DNA of 16,636 nt, from positions 1 through 16,636 of the forward strand of contig JASLDD010000109.1 in NCBI GenBank assembly GCA_030151725.1, in the 5' to 3' direction. Within the stretch, counting starts at the first letter, position 1; each line of letters opens with the position of its first letter. The position numbers and the translations under genes were made by a program. Below, one piece after another: positions 1 through 6,652 of this stretch. The notes under the pieces are model-generated. The model did no database searches and had not been told where the DNA came from. It was given only the letters and a program-made list of their open reading frames with translations. The stretch is from Solirubrobacteraceae bacterium (GTDB taxonomy: Bacteria > Actinomycetota > Thermoleophilia > Solirubrobacterales > Solirubrobacteraceae).

Positions 1-566
1 TCTCCGATCCCCTCAACGGGTTCCTCACGCTTCGCTCCTTCGGACGCGACACCACCAACGCCTACGTGCTGCGCACGAACGACGGGGGCCTCAGCTGGCA
101 CCCGCAGGTGATCACCGTCGGCTCGATCCCCGGAGACGGGCTGCTCGTCTCAAACGCGCTCGACGCATCGCTTCTGATCGACAACGTGTCCGTCAGCGGA
201 GAACCGCTCAAACGCCTGCTGTTCACGACCGGCACCGGTGGCGAAGTCGCCGGCAACGCCCCCACCATCACCCTCTCCACCCGCAAGCAGACCTACACCA
301 AGCGCAAGCTCAGGGCCCTGCACCACACGGTCCTCGTCAACGGCACCCTCACCGGCGCCGTCGGCGGAGAGCAGATCGTGGTCTCCCGCCGCAGCGCCAC
401 CGGCGGCGAATGGCAGCACCAGGTCGTCGTGGCCGGCGCCAACGGCGGCAGCTTCACCACCACCTGGCACATCAGCTCCTCCTCGGTGTTCGTCGCCCAG
501 TGGGCCGGCGACAGCGGACGCCCGGGGGTCGGCTCGGAGGCTCTCAGCGTGACCGTCCGTCGCTGA
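1..566 (+). CDS. Secreted BNR/Asp-box repeat protein, C-terminal part (5' end outside window)
   Basis: The reading frame is open from base 3 to the TGA at 564-566, so this is the last 187 or so codons of a longer gene. The start of the visible part contains an Asp-box (LRTNDGGLSWHPQ, near base 66), the turn motif of BNR, sialidase-like and Ycf48-like beta-propeller blades. After about residue 75 of the visible part the sequence becomes Thr/Ser/Val-rich with alternating beta-strand character (TLSTRKQTYTKRKLRALHHT, then VNGTLTG), as in a small Ig-like C-terminal domain. No membrane anchor or sorting motif follows, so a free extracellular protein is the simplest reading. The substrate or partner cannot be told. 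It converges on the short-chain dehydrogenase gene across a strong hairpin. Family placement rests on the single Asp-box and overall composition. Confidence 0.7.
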   Translation, partial: SDPLNGFLTLRSFGRDTTNAYVLRTNDGGLSWHPQVITVGSIPGDGLLVSNALDASLLIDNVSVSGEPLKRLLFTTGTGGEVAGNAPTITLSTRKQTYTKRKLRALHHTVLVNGTLTGAVGGEQIVVSRRSATGGEWQHQVVVAGANGGSFTTTWHISSSSVFVAQWAGDSGRPGVGSEALSVTVRR

Positions 567-586
567 GCGCGGCGCACCCCCACCAG

Positions 587-619
587 TACACCACGCCGCT
601 AGTCCAGCGGCGTGGTGTA
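587..619. terminator. Perfect 14-bp hairpin between convergent genes, probable bidirectional terminator
   Basis: TACACCACGCCGCT (587-600) and AGCGGCGTGGTGTA (606-619) are exact inverted copies around a 5-base loop. The hairpin starts 20 bases after the stop of the rightward gene. On the other strand it covers the last codons of the short-chain dehydrogenase, with its TAG (599-601) at the stem-loop junction. There is no T-run on either side, as is common for high-GC actinobacterial terminators. The structure is certain; the terminator role is inference from its place between convergent genes. Confidence 0.65.
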
Positions 620-1366
620 GGCGCCGCTGAGCCCGCCGTCGATCAGGAACGTCGAGGCGGTCATGAAGCTCGACTCCTCGCTTGCTAGGAACAGCGCTCC
701 CTGCGCGATCTCCTCAGCGCGCGCGAAGCGCCCCATCGGCACGTGCACCAGCCTGCGTGCCGCCTTCTCGGGATCCTTGGAGAACAGCTCGCGCAGCAGC
801 GGCGTGTCGACCGGGCCGGGGCACAGCGCGTTGACGCGCACCCCGCGCCGCGCGAACTCGACGCCCAGCTCGCGCGAGAGCGCAAGCACCCCTCCCTTGG
901 AGGCTGTGTAGGAGATCTGCGAGGTGGCCGCGCCCATTACCGCGACGAACGACGCCGTGTTGATGACCGAGCCGCGCTCCGGTCCGTCGTTGTCGAGCAG
1001 GTGGGGGATGCCGTGCTTGCAGCACAAGAAGACGCTGCGCAGGTTGACCTGCTGCACGCGCTCCCACGCTTCGAGTGTCGTCTCCAGCACCGATCCGTCG
1101 TCACCGGGCGAGATGCCGGCGTTGTTGAACAGCACGTCGATGCGCCCGAACTCCTCGCGCACGCGCGCGAAGAGACCACGCACCTGCTCCTCGTCGGTGA
1201 CGTCCACCCGCAGTGACAGCCGGCCCGGGCAGTCCGCCTGAACATCCACGCCCACGACCGTGGCGCCCTCGCGCATGAACAGCTCGACGCTCGCAGACCC
1301 GATGCCGCCGCTCGCACCGCTCACCACACAAACGCGCCCGTCAAGCCTGCCGCTCGCAGCCATCAT
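599..1366 (-). CDS. Short-chain dehydrogenase/reductase (SDR), NAD(H)-type
   Basis: This 255-residue protein has the usual length of a classical SDR. The Rossmann dinucleotide loop is at residues 17-23 (GASGGIG), an Asp at the end of beta-2 (D41) favours NAD over NADP, and NNAG is at 81-84. The catalytic set is N108, S139, Y153 and K157 (YTASK), followed by the PG motif in LCPGPVDTP. It would oxidise or reduce a hydroxyl/keto group on an unknown substrate in the cytoplasm. The start is ATG at 1366 (a second ATG follows), overlapping the TGA of the upstream aldehyde dehydrogenase as ATGA, so translation is probably coupled. It is the last gene of the amine cluster. As I recall, M. tuberculosis has an SDR (Rv2857c) beside aldC and glnA4 in the same way. 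Its exact step in the pathway is not evident. Confidence 0.93.
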   Translation of the reverse strand: MMAASGRLDGRVCVVSGASGGIGSASVELFMREGATVVGVDVQADCPGRLSLRVDVTDEEQVRGLFARVREEFGRIDVLFNNAGISPGDDGSVLETTLEAWERVQQVNLRSVFLCCKHGIPHLLDNDGPERGSVINTASFVAVMGAATSQISYTASKGGVLALSRELGVEFARRGVRVNALCPGPVDTPLLRELFSKDPEKAARRLVHVPMGRFARAEEIAQGALFLASEESSFMTASTFLIDGGLSGAYTTPLD

Positions 1367-2730
1367 CCCTCCGTGGCGTAGTAGATGGTCTTGACCTCCG
1401 TGTATGCCTCGAGCGCATGCGGACCCAGCTCGCGTCCATAGCCCGACTGCTTGAAGCCGCCAAACGGCGTCGTCACGCGCACGGAGGTGTTCGCGTTGAT
1501 CGACAGCACCCCCGTCTCCACCGCGCGCGCCACCCGCAGCGCGCGGGCGCCGTCGCGCGTCCAGATCGAGCCCGAGAGGCCGTAGATGGTGTCGTTGGCC
1601 AGGCGGATCGCGTCCCCCTCGTCGCGGAAGGAGATCACCGCGGCGATCGGGCCGAACACCTCCTCCTGGGCCACCCGATCGCTCGCCTCGACCGGCGCCA
1701 GCACCGTCGGCGCGAACCAGAACCCGGCTCCTGAGGGCGCCTCGCCGCGAAACGCCACCGGCGCCTCGCCGTCGAGGAACGAGCTCACCGTCTCGCGCTG
1801 GGCGGCCGAGATCAGCGGGCCCATCTGCGTGGACTCATCGAGCGGGTCGCCCACCCGCAGCGCCTTCACCGCCGGCTCGAGCAGCTCGAGGAACTCCTCC
1901 AGAACGTCCTCCTGCACGAGGATCCGCGAGCGTGCGCAGCAGTCCTGGCCGGCGTTGCCGAACACCGCTCCCGGCGCCGCGGCGGCCGCCGCCTCCAGGT
2001 CCGCATCGGCGAAGATCACGTTCGCCGACTTGCCGCCAAGCTCGAGCGTCACGCGCTTGATCGTCTGAGCAGCCGCCGCCGCGATCGAGCGGCCCACCTC
2101 GGTCGATCCCGTGAACGCGATCTTGGCTACGTCGGCGTGCTCCACCAGGTGCTGCCCGCACGTGCGACCGGGGCCCACCACCACATTTACCACGCCCTCG
2201 GGCAGGCCCGCATCGAGCGCCAGCTCGGCAAAGCGCAGCGCCGTCAAAGGGGTCAGCTCGGCGGGCTTCAGGACGACGGTATTGCCCGCCGCGAGCGCCG
2301 GCGCGAGCTTCCACGAGGCGATCGTCAGCGGAAAGTTCCACGGCGTGATCAGGCCCACCACGCCCACCGGCTCGCGCACCGTGAACGCCTGGCCGCCGCT
2401 CACCGGGATCGTGTCGCCGAGCAGCCGCTCCGGCGCACCCGCGTAGTAGCGGAACGTGTCCACGACCATCTCCATCTCGCCGCGGGCGTCCCCGATCGCC
2501 TTGCCCGCGTTGCGCGCCTCGAGCACCGCCAGCTCCTCTATGTGCTCGCCCAGCGTGTCCGCGAGGGCGTGCAGCATGCGCGCTCGCGCGCCCGGGGCGA
2601 GGGCACGCCACGCCGGCAGCGCCGCCTTGGCAGCGGCCACCGCGTCGTCGACCTCCGCGGTCCCCGCCCGCGGGATCTCGGCGAGCACCGCCTCGGTGGC
2701 GGGCTCGAGGACTGTGAGCAGCTCGCTCAG
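1363..2730 (-). CDS. Aldehyde dehydrogenase, AldC/Rv2858c-like, probable CTG start
   Basis: NAD(P)-dependent aldehyde oxidation to a carboxylate is expected. Residues (from the CTG at 2730): ITPWNF and KPAELTP in the cofactor domain, FTGSTEVG, general base E230 in LELGGKS, catalytic C264 in GQDCCARSR, EEVFGP, and the C-terminal PFGGFKQSGYGRELG. The first standard start is GTG at 2688, giving 441 residues. However, the in-frame codons before it read SELLTVLEPATEAV, which matches the usual ALDH N-terminus (L-x-PATEEV). I therefore place the start at CTG 2728-2730, giving 455 residues. An AGGG lies 7 bases upstream as a possible ribosome site. The only in-frame codons left before the TAG of the permease are GRA. 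The stop overlaps the ATG of the SDR gene. It probably oxidises an amino-aldehyde or gamma-glutamyl-aldehyde made from the imported amine. Family certain, substrate inferred, start uncertain. Confidence 0.93.
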   Translation of the reverse strand: MSELLTVLEPATEAVLAEIPRAGTAEVDDAVAAAKAALPAWRALAPGARARMLHALADTLGEHIEELAVLEARNAGKAIGDARGEMEMVVDTFRYYAGAPERLLGDTIPVSGGQAFTVREPVGVVGLITPWNFPLTIASWKLAPALAAGNTVVLKPAELTPLTALRFAELALDAGLPEGVVNVVVGPGRTCGQHLVEHADVAKIAFTGSTEVGRSIAAAAAQTIKRVTLELGGKSANVIFADADLEAAAAAAPGAVFGNAGQDCCARSRILVQEDVLEEFLELLEPAVKALRVGDPLDESTQMGPLISAAQRETVSSFLDGEAPVAFRGEAPSGAGFWFAPTVLAPVEASDRVAQEEVFGPIAAVISFRDEGDAIRLANDTIYGLSGSIWTRDGARALRVARAVETGVLSINANTSVRVTTPFGGFKQSGYGRELGPHALEAYTEVKTIYYATEG

Positions 2731-2739
2731 CGCTCGGCC

Positions 2740-4338
2740 CTACGGATACTGCGCGATGTCGGGCAGCGCCTCCGCCGAGTCGAGCTCGTCGATCGTGCGC
2801 ACCGGTCCTGTGAACGTCCGTTTGGCCGACACCGTGTACCAGATGGTCACCGCGAGCATGACTCCGATTGTCACGAGCGGAGCGTAGTTGACAGCCGACC
2901 ATTCAAAGCCGCTCTTGAAGAACACGCCCGCGGGAGCAAACGGCAGGCAGAAGATGACCACGCAGATCGCCACCCAGCAGAAGGCGATGGGGTTCATCCA
3001 TTTGTACTTCTTGCCGAGCGTCCACGGACCGACCTCGAACTTCTCGCCCATCCGCCAGCGCAGGAACACGGGGATCGTGTAGGCGATGTAGAGGCCGATG
3101 ACCGAGATCGAGGTGACCGCCAGGAACGCTACGGGCGTGCCCAGCGAGTTCGGGAAGTAGGCCGGGATGGTGATGATCAGCGCGAACATGCACACGAACA
3201 GCACGGCCCACGTGGGGGTGCGGTTCTTGCCCAGTCGCCGCCACAGGTTGTGTCCAGGCACCGCTCCGTCGCGCGAGAACGCGAACGTCATTCGCGAGGC
3301 GCTCGTCACACACGCCATGCCGCAGAAGATCTGCCCGATCGTGGAGATCAGCACGACCGCCTTGGCTCCGGCCGTGCTCAGCGCCGAGGTGAAGATCGCA
3401 AGCGCCGGGAAACCCGCTTTGAGGAGTTCGGGCTCCTTGCTCTTCTGGATCGCGAACGTGATCGCCAGCAGCACGATCCAGCCGACGACCGCCGAGTAGA
3501 ACACCGAGCGCCATACGCCTTTCGGCGCCGCCGAGGCCGCGTCGTGGGTCTCCTCGGAGACGTGCGCCGAGGCGTCGTAGCCGGTGATCGTGTACATCGT
3601 CAGCAGGAACCCGAGCGGCAGCACGTAGAACCAGTACATGTGCCCGCTGAAGCCCGACACGTTGGCACGGTGGCCGAACACGTAGGAGAAGCTCGCGTGG
3701 TGGCTCGGCACCGCGATCAGGATCACCACGATGACCGCCACCCCGATCAGGTGCCACCACACGGAGATGCCGTTGAAGATCGAGACCAGGTGGCTGGAGA
3801 AGACGTTGATCAGCCCGTGGACGGTGAGCAGGAACGCGAACAGCGCGAAGTTGACGTGCGCCGAGTAATGGACGTCGGTGGCCGCCGAGGCCTTGGCGAA
3901 GTTGAAGATGAAGTGGACGTTGTAGAGGCCCAGCAGGTTCATCAGGAAGGTCGCGCACACGTAGTCCACCGAGGCGACCACGGCGACGAGGCCGATCAGG
4001 TTGAACCAGCCGGTGAACCAGCCCCAGCGTGCGCCGCCGAGCTTGGAGGCCCAGTAGTAGATGCCGCCCGCCGTCGGCATCGCCGAGGCGAGCTCCGACA
4101 TCGAGAAGGCGACCATCAGGATCAGGACGCTGATGATCGGCCACATGATCGAGATCGCGATCGGGCCGCCGTTCTTGAACGCCTGCCCGTATGTGGTGAA
4201 GCAGCCGGCGAGCACCGAGATGATCGAGAACGAGATCGCGAAGTTGGAGAACCCGCTCCATCCGCGCTTTAGCTCCTGTTTGTAGCCAAGCTCCGCAAGG
4301 CGCTGCTCGTCTGCGGTCAGAGTCCCGGTCGTGCTCAT
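2740..4338 (-). CDS. APC-superfamily amino acid/amine permease (ACT/BAT1-like)
   Basis: This 532-residue integral membrane protein has about 12 hydrophobic spans. The N-terminus ELGYKQELKRGWSGFSNFAI followed by SIISVLAGCFTTYG is characteristic of the amino acid/choline transporter branch of the APC superfamily, which includes GABA permease Uga4 and choline transporter Hnm1. GPIAISIMWP, SELASAMPTAGGIYYW and TGYDASAHVSEET are further family motifs. It would import a small zwitterion or amine (GABA, choline, ethanolamine or a polyamine are all possible) by ion coupling. The start ATG 4336-4338 has AGGGGG six bases upstream. It has its own sigma-70-like promoter at 4390-4419 and ends in TAG at 2740-2742, in the same frame as the aldehyde dehydrogenase that follows. 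The context with a gamma-glutamyl ligase supports amine uptake; the exact substrate cannot be read. Confidence 0.93.
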   Translation of the reverse strand: MSTTGTLTADEQRLAELGYKQELKRGWSGFSNFAISFSIISVLAGCFTTYGQAFKNGGPIAISIMWPIISVLILMVAFSMSELASAMPTAGGIYYWASKLGGARWGWFTGWFNLIGLVAVVASVDYVCATFLMNLLGLYNVHFIFNFAKASAATDVHYSAHVNFALFAFLLTVHGLINVFSSHLVSIFNGISVWWHLIGVAVIVVILIAVPSHHASFSYVFGHRANVSGFSGHMYWFYVLPLGFLLTMYTITGYDASAHVSEETHDAASAAPKGVWRSVFYSAVVGWIVLLAITFAIQKSKEPELLKAGFPALAIFTSALSTAGAKAVVLISTIGQIFCGMACVTSASRMTFAFSRDGAVPGHNLWRRLGKNRTPTWAVLFVCMFALIITIPAYFPNSLGTPVAFLAVTSISVIGLYIAYTIPVFLRWRMGEKFEVGPWTLGKKYKWMNPIAFCWVAICVVIFCLPFAPAGVFFKSGFEWSAVNYAPLVTIGVMLAVTIWYTVSAKRTFTGPVRTIDELDSAEALPDIAQYP

Positions 4339-4485
4339 CGGCTAGCCCCCTGGAGGAGAAAAGGTTTGGACATCCGTCCTTCGATCGTGACAATACGCGC
4401 GATCGTGGATGGAAGTCAAGAGCACACGCGACCAAACATCGCGGGCGCCTTCCGGACAGTTGGCCAACGCTCGGGCGAGCAGGTT
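4339..4485. other. Intergenic region between the GntR gene and the permease
   Basis: This 147-bp gap breaks the otherwise tight gene cluster. It contains the promoter and CGATCG repeats described separately and the permease ribosome binding site (AGGGGG at about 4345-4350 on the minus strand). I see no coding sequence and no strong terminator hairpin after the GntR stop, so some read-through from the upstream ligase-regulator transcript is possible. Confidence 0.6.
4382..4419 (-). promoter_or_regulatory. Sigma-70-type promoter of the permease-ALDH-SDR unit with flanking CGATCG repeats
   Basis: On the minus strand, TTGACT (4419-4414) and TATTGT (4395-4390) are separated by 18 bases, a close match to the -35/-10 consensus. 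The predicted transcript start is about 45 bases before the permease ATG. The sequence CACGATCG occurs twice, at 4407-4400 inside the spacer and at 4389-4382 just after the -10, 18 bases apart. These copies are a plausible operator, possibly for the GntR protein encoded just upstream. The promoter match is directly visible; the operator role is inference. Confidence 0.6.
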
Positions 4486-5235
4486 TCAGCCGCCGGGGAG
4501 CAGCCCCGCGAGCACGTGCTCGGTGCCCTGCAGGTGCTCGCCCATGACCTGCACTGCGCGCATCGGGTCGCGCTCGCGGACTGCCGCCAGCAGGCGGCGA
4601 TGCTGCGCATTGGAGGAGGCGAGAACCTGGGGAGGGTGGGCGATGTAGGAGATCAGGTCGGTCATCGAGCCCTGCACTTCGGTCACCGCCGCCAGCAGCC
4701 TCGGCGAGCGCGACGCCTCGGCGAGCCCCACGTGCAGGCGGATGTCGGCCTGGCGGTAGGCGGCGAAGTCCTCGAGCGTCGCCTCGAGCAGATCGGCTAC
4801 CTCGTCGAGGGCATCGAGATCGCTCTCCTGCGCCCGCGACGCCGCGAGCATCGCCACGCCGAGCTCGACCGCAAGTCGCTGATCGCAGATCTCCCGCCAC
4901 TGCGCGAGGATCTCCGGCGAGGGAGGGTCGGCGGGCGGCTGGGGATCGGATACGAACGTGCCGCCGCGGCGCCCGCGCGTGGCGAACACGTGCCCGCTCT
5001 GCCCGAGCGCGGTCAGCGCCTGGCGCAGCGTGGAGCGCGCGATCCCCAGGCGCGCGCACAGCTCGCGCTCGGCAGGGAGGCGCGATCCGGGCGCCAGCAG
5101 CCCCAGCTTGATCGCGGTGCCCAGCCGCTCGACGGTCTCCTCGAAGGCGGTGTAGGAGCGGACGGGCGCAAAGACCGCCTCGGGAGGCGTGACGGCGGTG
5201 GGCGCCTGAGCGCGGCGCTCAGGCGTGCCCGCCAT
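4486..5235 (-). CDS. GntR-family transcriptional regulator, FadR subfamily (FCD domain)
   Basis: The protein is 249 residues, typical for the FadR branch. The N-terminal winged helix-turn-helix covers roughly residues 20-85, with the signature LPAERELCARLGIARSTLRQ and the wing RGRRGGTFV. The C-terminal all-helical FCD ligand domain follows, with the metal-binding pattern D/H in RQADIRLHVGLAEAS, H in NAQHRRLL and H in MGEHLQGTEH. I chose ATG 5233-5235 because GGAAGAG precedes it. A TTG at 5254-5256 directly after the ligase stop would add 7 residues. The gene lies 21 bp after the ligase stop and upstream of the permease unit, so it probably represses or activates this cluster in response to its substrate or an intermediate. 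The ligand is unknown. Confidence 0.9.
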   Translation of the reverse strand: MAGTPERRAQAPTAVTPPEAVFAPVRSYTAFEETVERLGTAIKLGLLAPGSRLPAERELCARLGIARSTLRQALTALGQSGHVFATRGRRGGTFVSDPQPPADPPSPEILAQWREICDQRLAVELGVAMLAASRAQESDLDALDEVADLLEATLEDFAAYRQADIRLHVGLAEASRSPRLLAAVTEVQGSMTDLISYIAHPPQVLASSNAQHRRLLAAVRERDPMRAVQVMGEHLQGTEHVLAGLLPGG

Positions 5236-5256
5236 CGCTCTTCCGTGCGCTTGCAA

Positions 5257-6600
5257 TCACAGCCGCTCGAACCCGCGCACTCGCTCCCAGTCGGTGACCG
5301 CCGACTGGAATGCCGCCAGCTCGACGTCGGCCGCGTTGACGTAGTGGGCGAGCACCTCCGCACCGAACGCCTCGCGGGCCACGTCGCTCGAGGCGAACAG
5401 CTCGCGCGCGTCGCGCAGCGTCTCGGGCAGGCGCGGGCGATCGGCGTCGAGATACGCGTTGCCCTCCAGCGCGGGCTCCAGCTCGAGGCCCCGATCGATT
5501 CCGTGCAGCCCTGAGGCGATGATCGCGCTGAGCGCCAGATAGGGGTTCAGATCGGCGCCCCCGGCGCGGTTCTCGAAGCGCAGCGAGGGACCGTGCCCGA
5601 CCACGCGCAGCGAGCACGTGCGGTTGTCGTGGCCCCAGGCCACCGCCGTCGGCGCGAAGGTGCCGGCGGCATAGCGCTTGTAGGAGTTGATGTTGGGCGC
5701 CAGCAGCAGCGTCATCTCGCGCAGGCACGCCAGCTGTCCCGCCAGGAACGAGTGAAAGAGCTTCTCCTCGCGTGCGAACAGCGGGCCGTCCCCGTCGGCG
5801 AGCGAGAAGTGGATGTGACAGGAGTTGCCCTCGCGCTCGTCGAGCTTGGCCATGAACGTGATCGCCATGCCCTCCTGGGCTGCGATCTCCTTGGCGCCGT
5901 TCTTGTAGATGGAGTGCTCATCGGCGGTGCGCAGCGCGTCGGCGTAGCGGAAGTTGATCTCGTGCTGGCCGAAGTTGCACTCGCCCTTGGAGTCCTCGAC
6001 GACCATCCCTGCGGCGCCCATCTCGTTGCGGATGCGGCGCAGCAGCGGCTCCACGCGGGCGGTTCCCAGCAGCGAGTAGTCGACGTTGTAGAGGTTCGCT
6101 GGGCGCAGGTCGCGATAGCCCTTGTGCCACGCCTCCTCGTAGGTGTCCAGGAAGACGATGAACTCGAGCTCGGTGCCGGCGTTCGCGATCCATCCGCGCT
6201 CGGCCAGCCGCGCGAGCTGGTGTCGCAGGATCTGGCGCGGCGAGGCCACGACCTCGGAGCTGTCGAGCCAGGCGACGTCGGCGAGGCACATCGCCGTGCC
6301 CTCCTGCCAGGGCACACGTTTGAGCGTGTCGAGGTCCGGCACGAGCAGCATGTCTCCGTAGCCACGCTCCCATGAGGACATCGCATAGCCCTCGACCGTG
6401 CGCATCTCCACATCGACGGCCAGCAGGTAGTTACAGCCCTCGGCGCCGTGCTCGGCGACCTCGCTCAGGAAGTGCGTGGCGGCCAGCCGCTTGCCCTGCA
6501 GACGGCCCTGCATGTCGGTGATCGCCAGCAGGACCGTGTCGATCTCGCCGCGGGAGACCGCCTCTGTGAGCTCATCCAATTTCAGGGGGGTTGAATTCAC
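5257..6600 (-). CDS. Glutamine-synthetase-like gamma-glutamyl-amine ligase (PuuA/GlnA4 type)
   Basis: The protein is 447 residues from GTG 6598-6600, a normal length for this group. Metal and substrate residues are present: E144 and E146 (GTELEF), E207 and E214 (ECNFGQHEINF), H262 (CHIHFSL), then NINSYKRY, WGHDNRTCSLR and the FENRAGGADLNPYLA segment. The last segments resemble E. coli PuuA (APNVNSYRR, WGHNNRT, RVAGADANPYL) more than housekeeping GlnA. The DGSS ammonium-site loop of true GlnA is replaced by VEGYAMSSW. ATP-dependent joining of glutamate to an amine is therefore likelier than glutamine synthesis. In Streptomyces, GlnA3 and GlnA4 act on polyamines and ethanolamine. A longer reading from ATG 6669 would overlap the divergent phosphatase gene and has no family-like sequence, so I prefer the GTG. 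The start looks leaderless (TACCTT eight bases upstream). First gene of the amine cluster. Confidence 0.92.
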   Translation of the reverse strand: MNSTPLKLDELTEAVSRGEIDTVLLAITDMQGRLQGKRLAATHFLSEVAEHGAEGCNYLLAVDVEMRTVEGYAMSSWERGYGDMLLVPDLDTLKRVPWQEGTAMCLADVAWLDSSEVVASPRQILRHQLARLAERGWIANAGTELEFIVFLDTYEEAWHKGYRDLRPANLYNVDYSLLGTARVEPLLRRIRNEMGAAGMVVEDSKGECNFGQHEINFRYADALRTADEHSIYKNGAKEIAAQEGMAITFMAKLDEREGNSCHIHFSLADGDGPLFAREEKLFHSFLAGQLACLREMTLLLAPNINSYKRYAAGTFAPTAVAWGHDNRTCSLRVVGHGPSLRFENRAGGADLNPYLALSAIIASGLHGIDRGLELEPALEGNAYLDADRPRLPETLRDARELFASSDVAREAFGAEVLAHYVNAADVELAAFQSAVTDWERVRGFERL

Positions 6601-6652
6601 GGGGGTTGAAGGTACTGCACAGGGGCGCCCGGCGGTCGGGATAATGCGCGCG
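6586..6652. promoter_or_regulatory. Divergent promoter region with a tandem 15-bp unit
   Basis: The ligase GTG (6600) and the phosphatase ATG (6653) are 52 bp apart. GGGGGTTGAA occurs at 6586-6595 and again at 6601-6610, one 15-bp period apart; the first copy lies in the ligase coding region. A TANNNT-type -10, TACCTT (6614-6609, minus strand), ends 8 bases before the ligase GTG. GATAAT (6640-6645, plus strand) ends 7 bases before the phosphatase ATG. Neither gene has a convincing ribosome binding site, so both may be leaderless. No clear -35 hexamers were found. Confidence 0.4.

Noticed and set aside
2137..4272. 711-codon open frame on the plus strand, antisense to the permease and aldehyde dehydrogenase
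   Set aside because: The translation is dominated by Arg, His, Asp and Glu without domains, as expected from the reverse reading of GC-biased codons; the minus-strand genes are clear families.
4366..5514. 382-codon plus-strand frame opposite the GntR gene
   Set aside because: Arg/Gly/Glu-rich shadow with no domain; the minus strand encodes an evident winged helix and FCD domain.
6476..6652. Upstream extension of the phosphatase gene
   Set aside because: The added 59 residues are Ser/Arg-rich, show no PAS similarity and overlap the start of the ligase gene; ATG 6653 begins just before the PAS domain.
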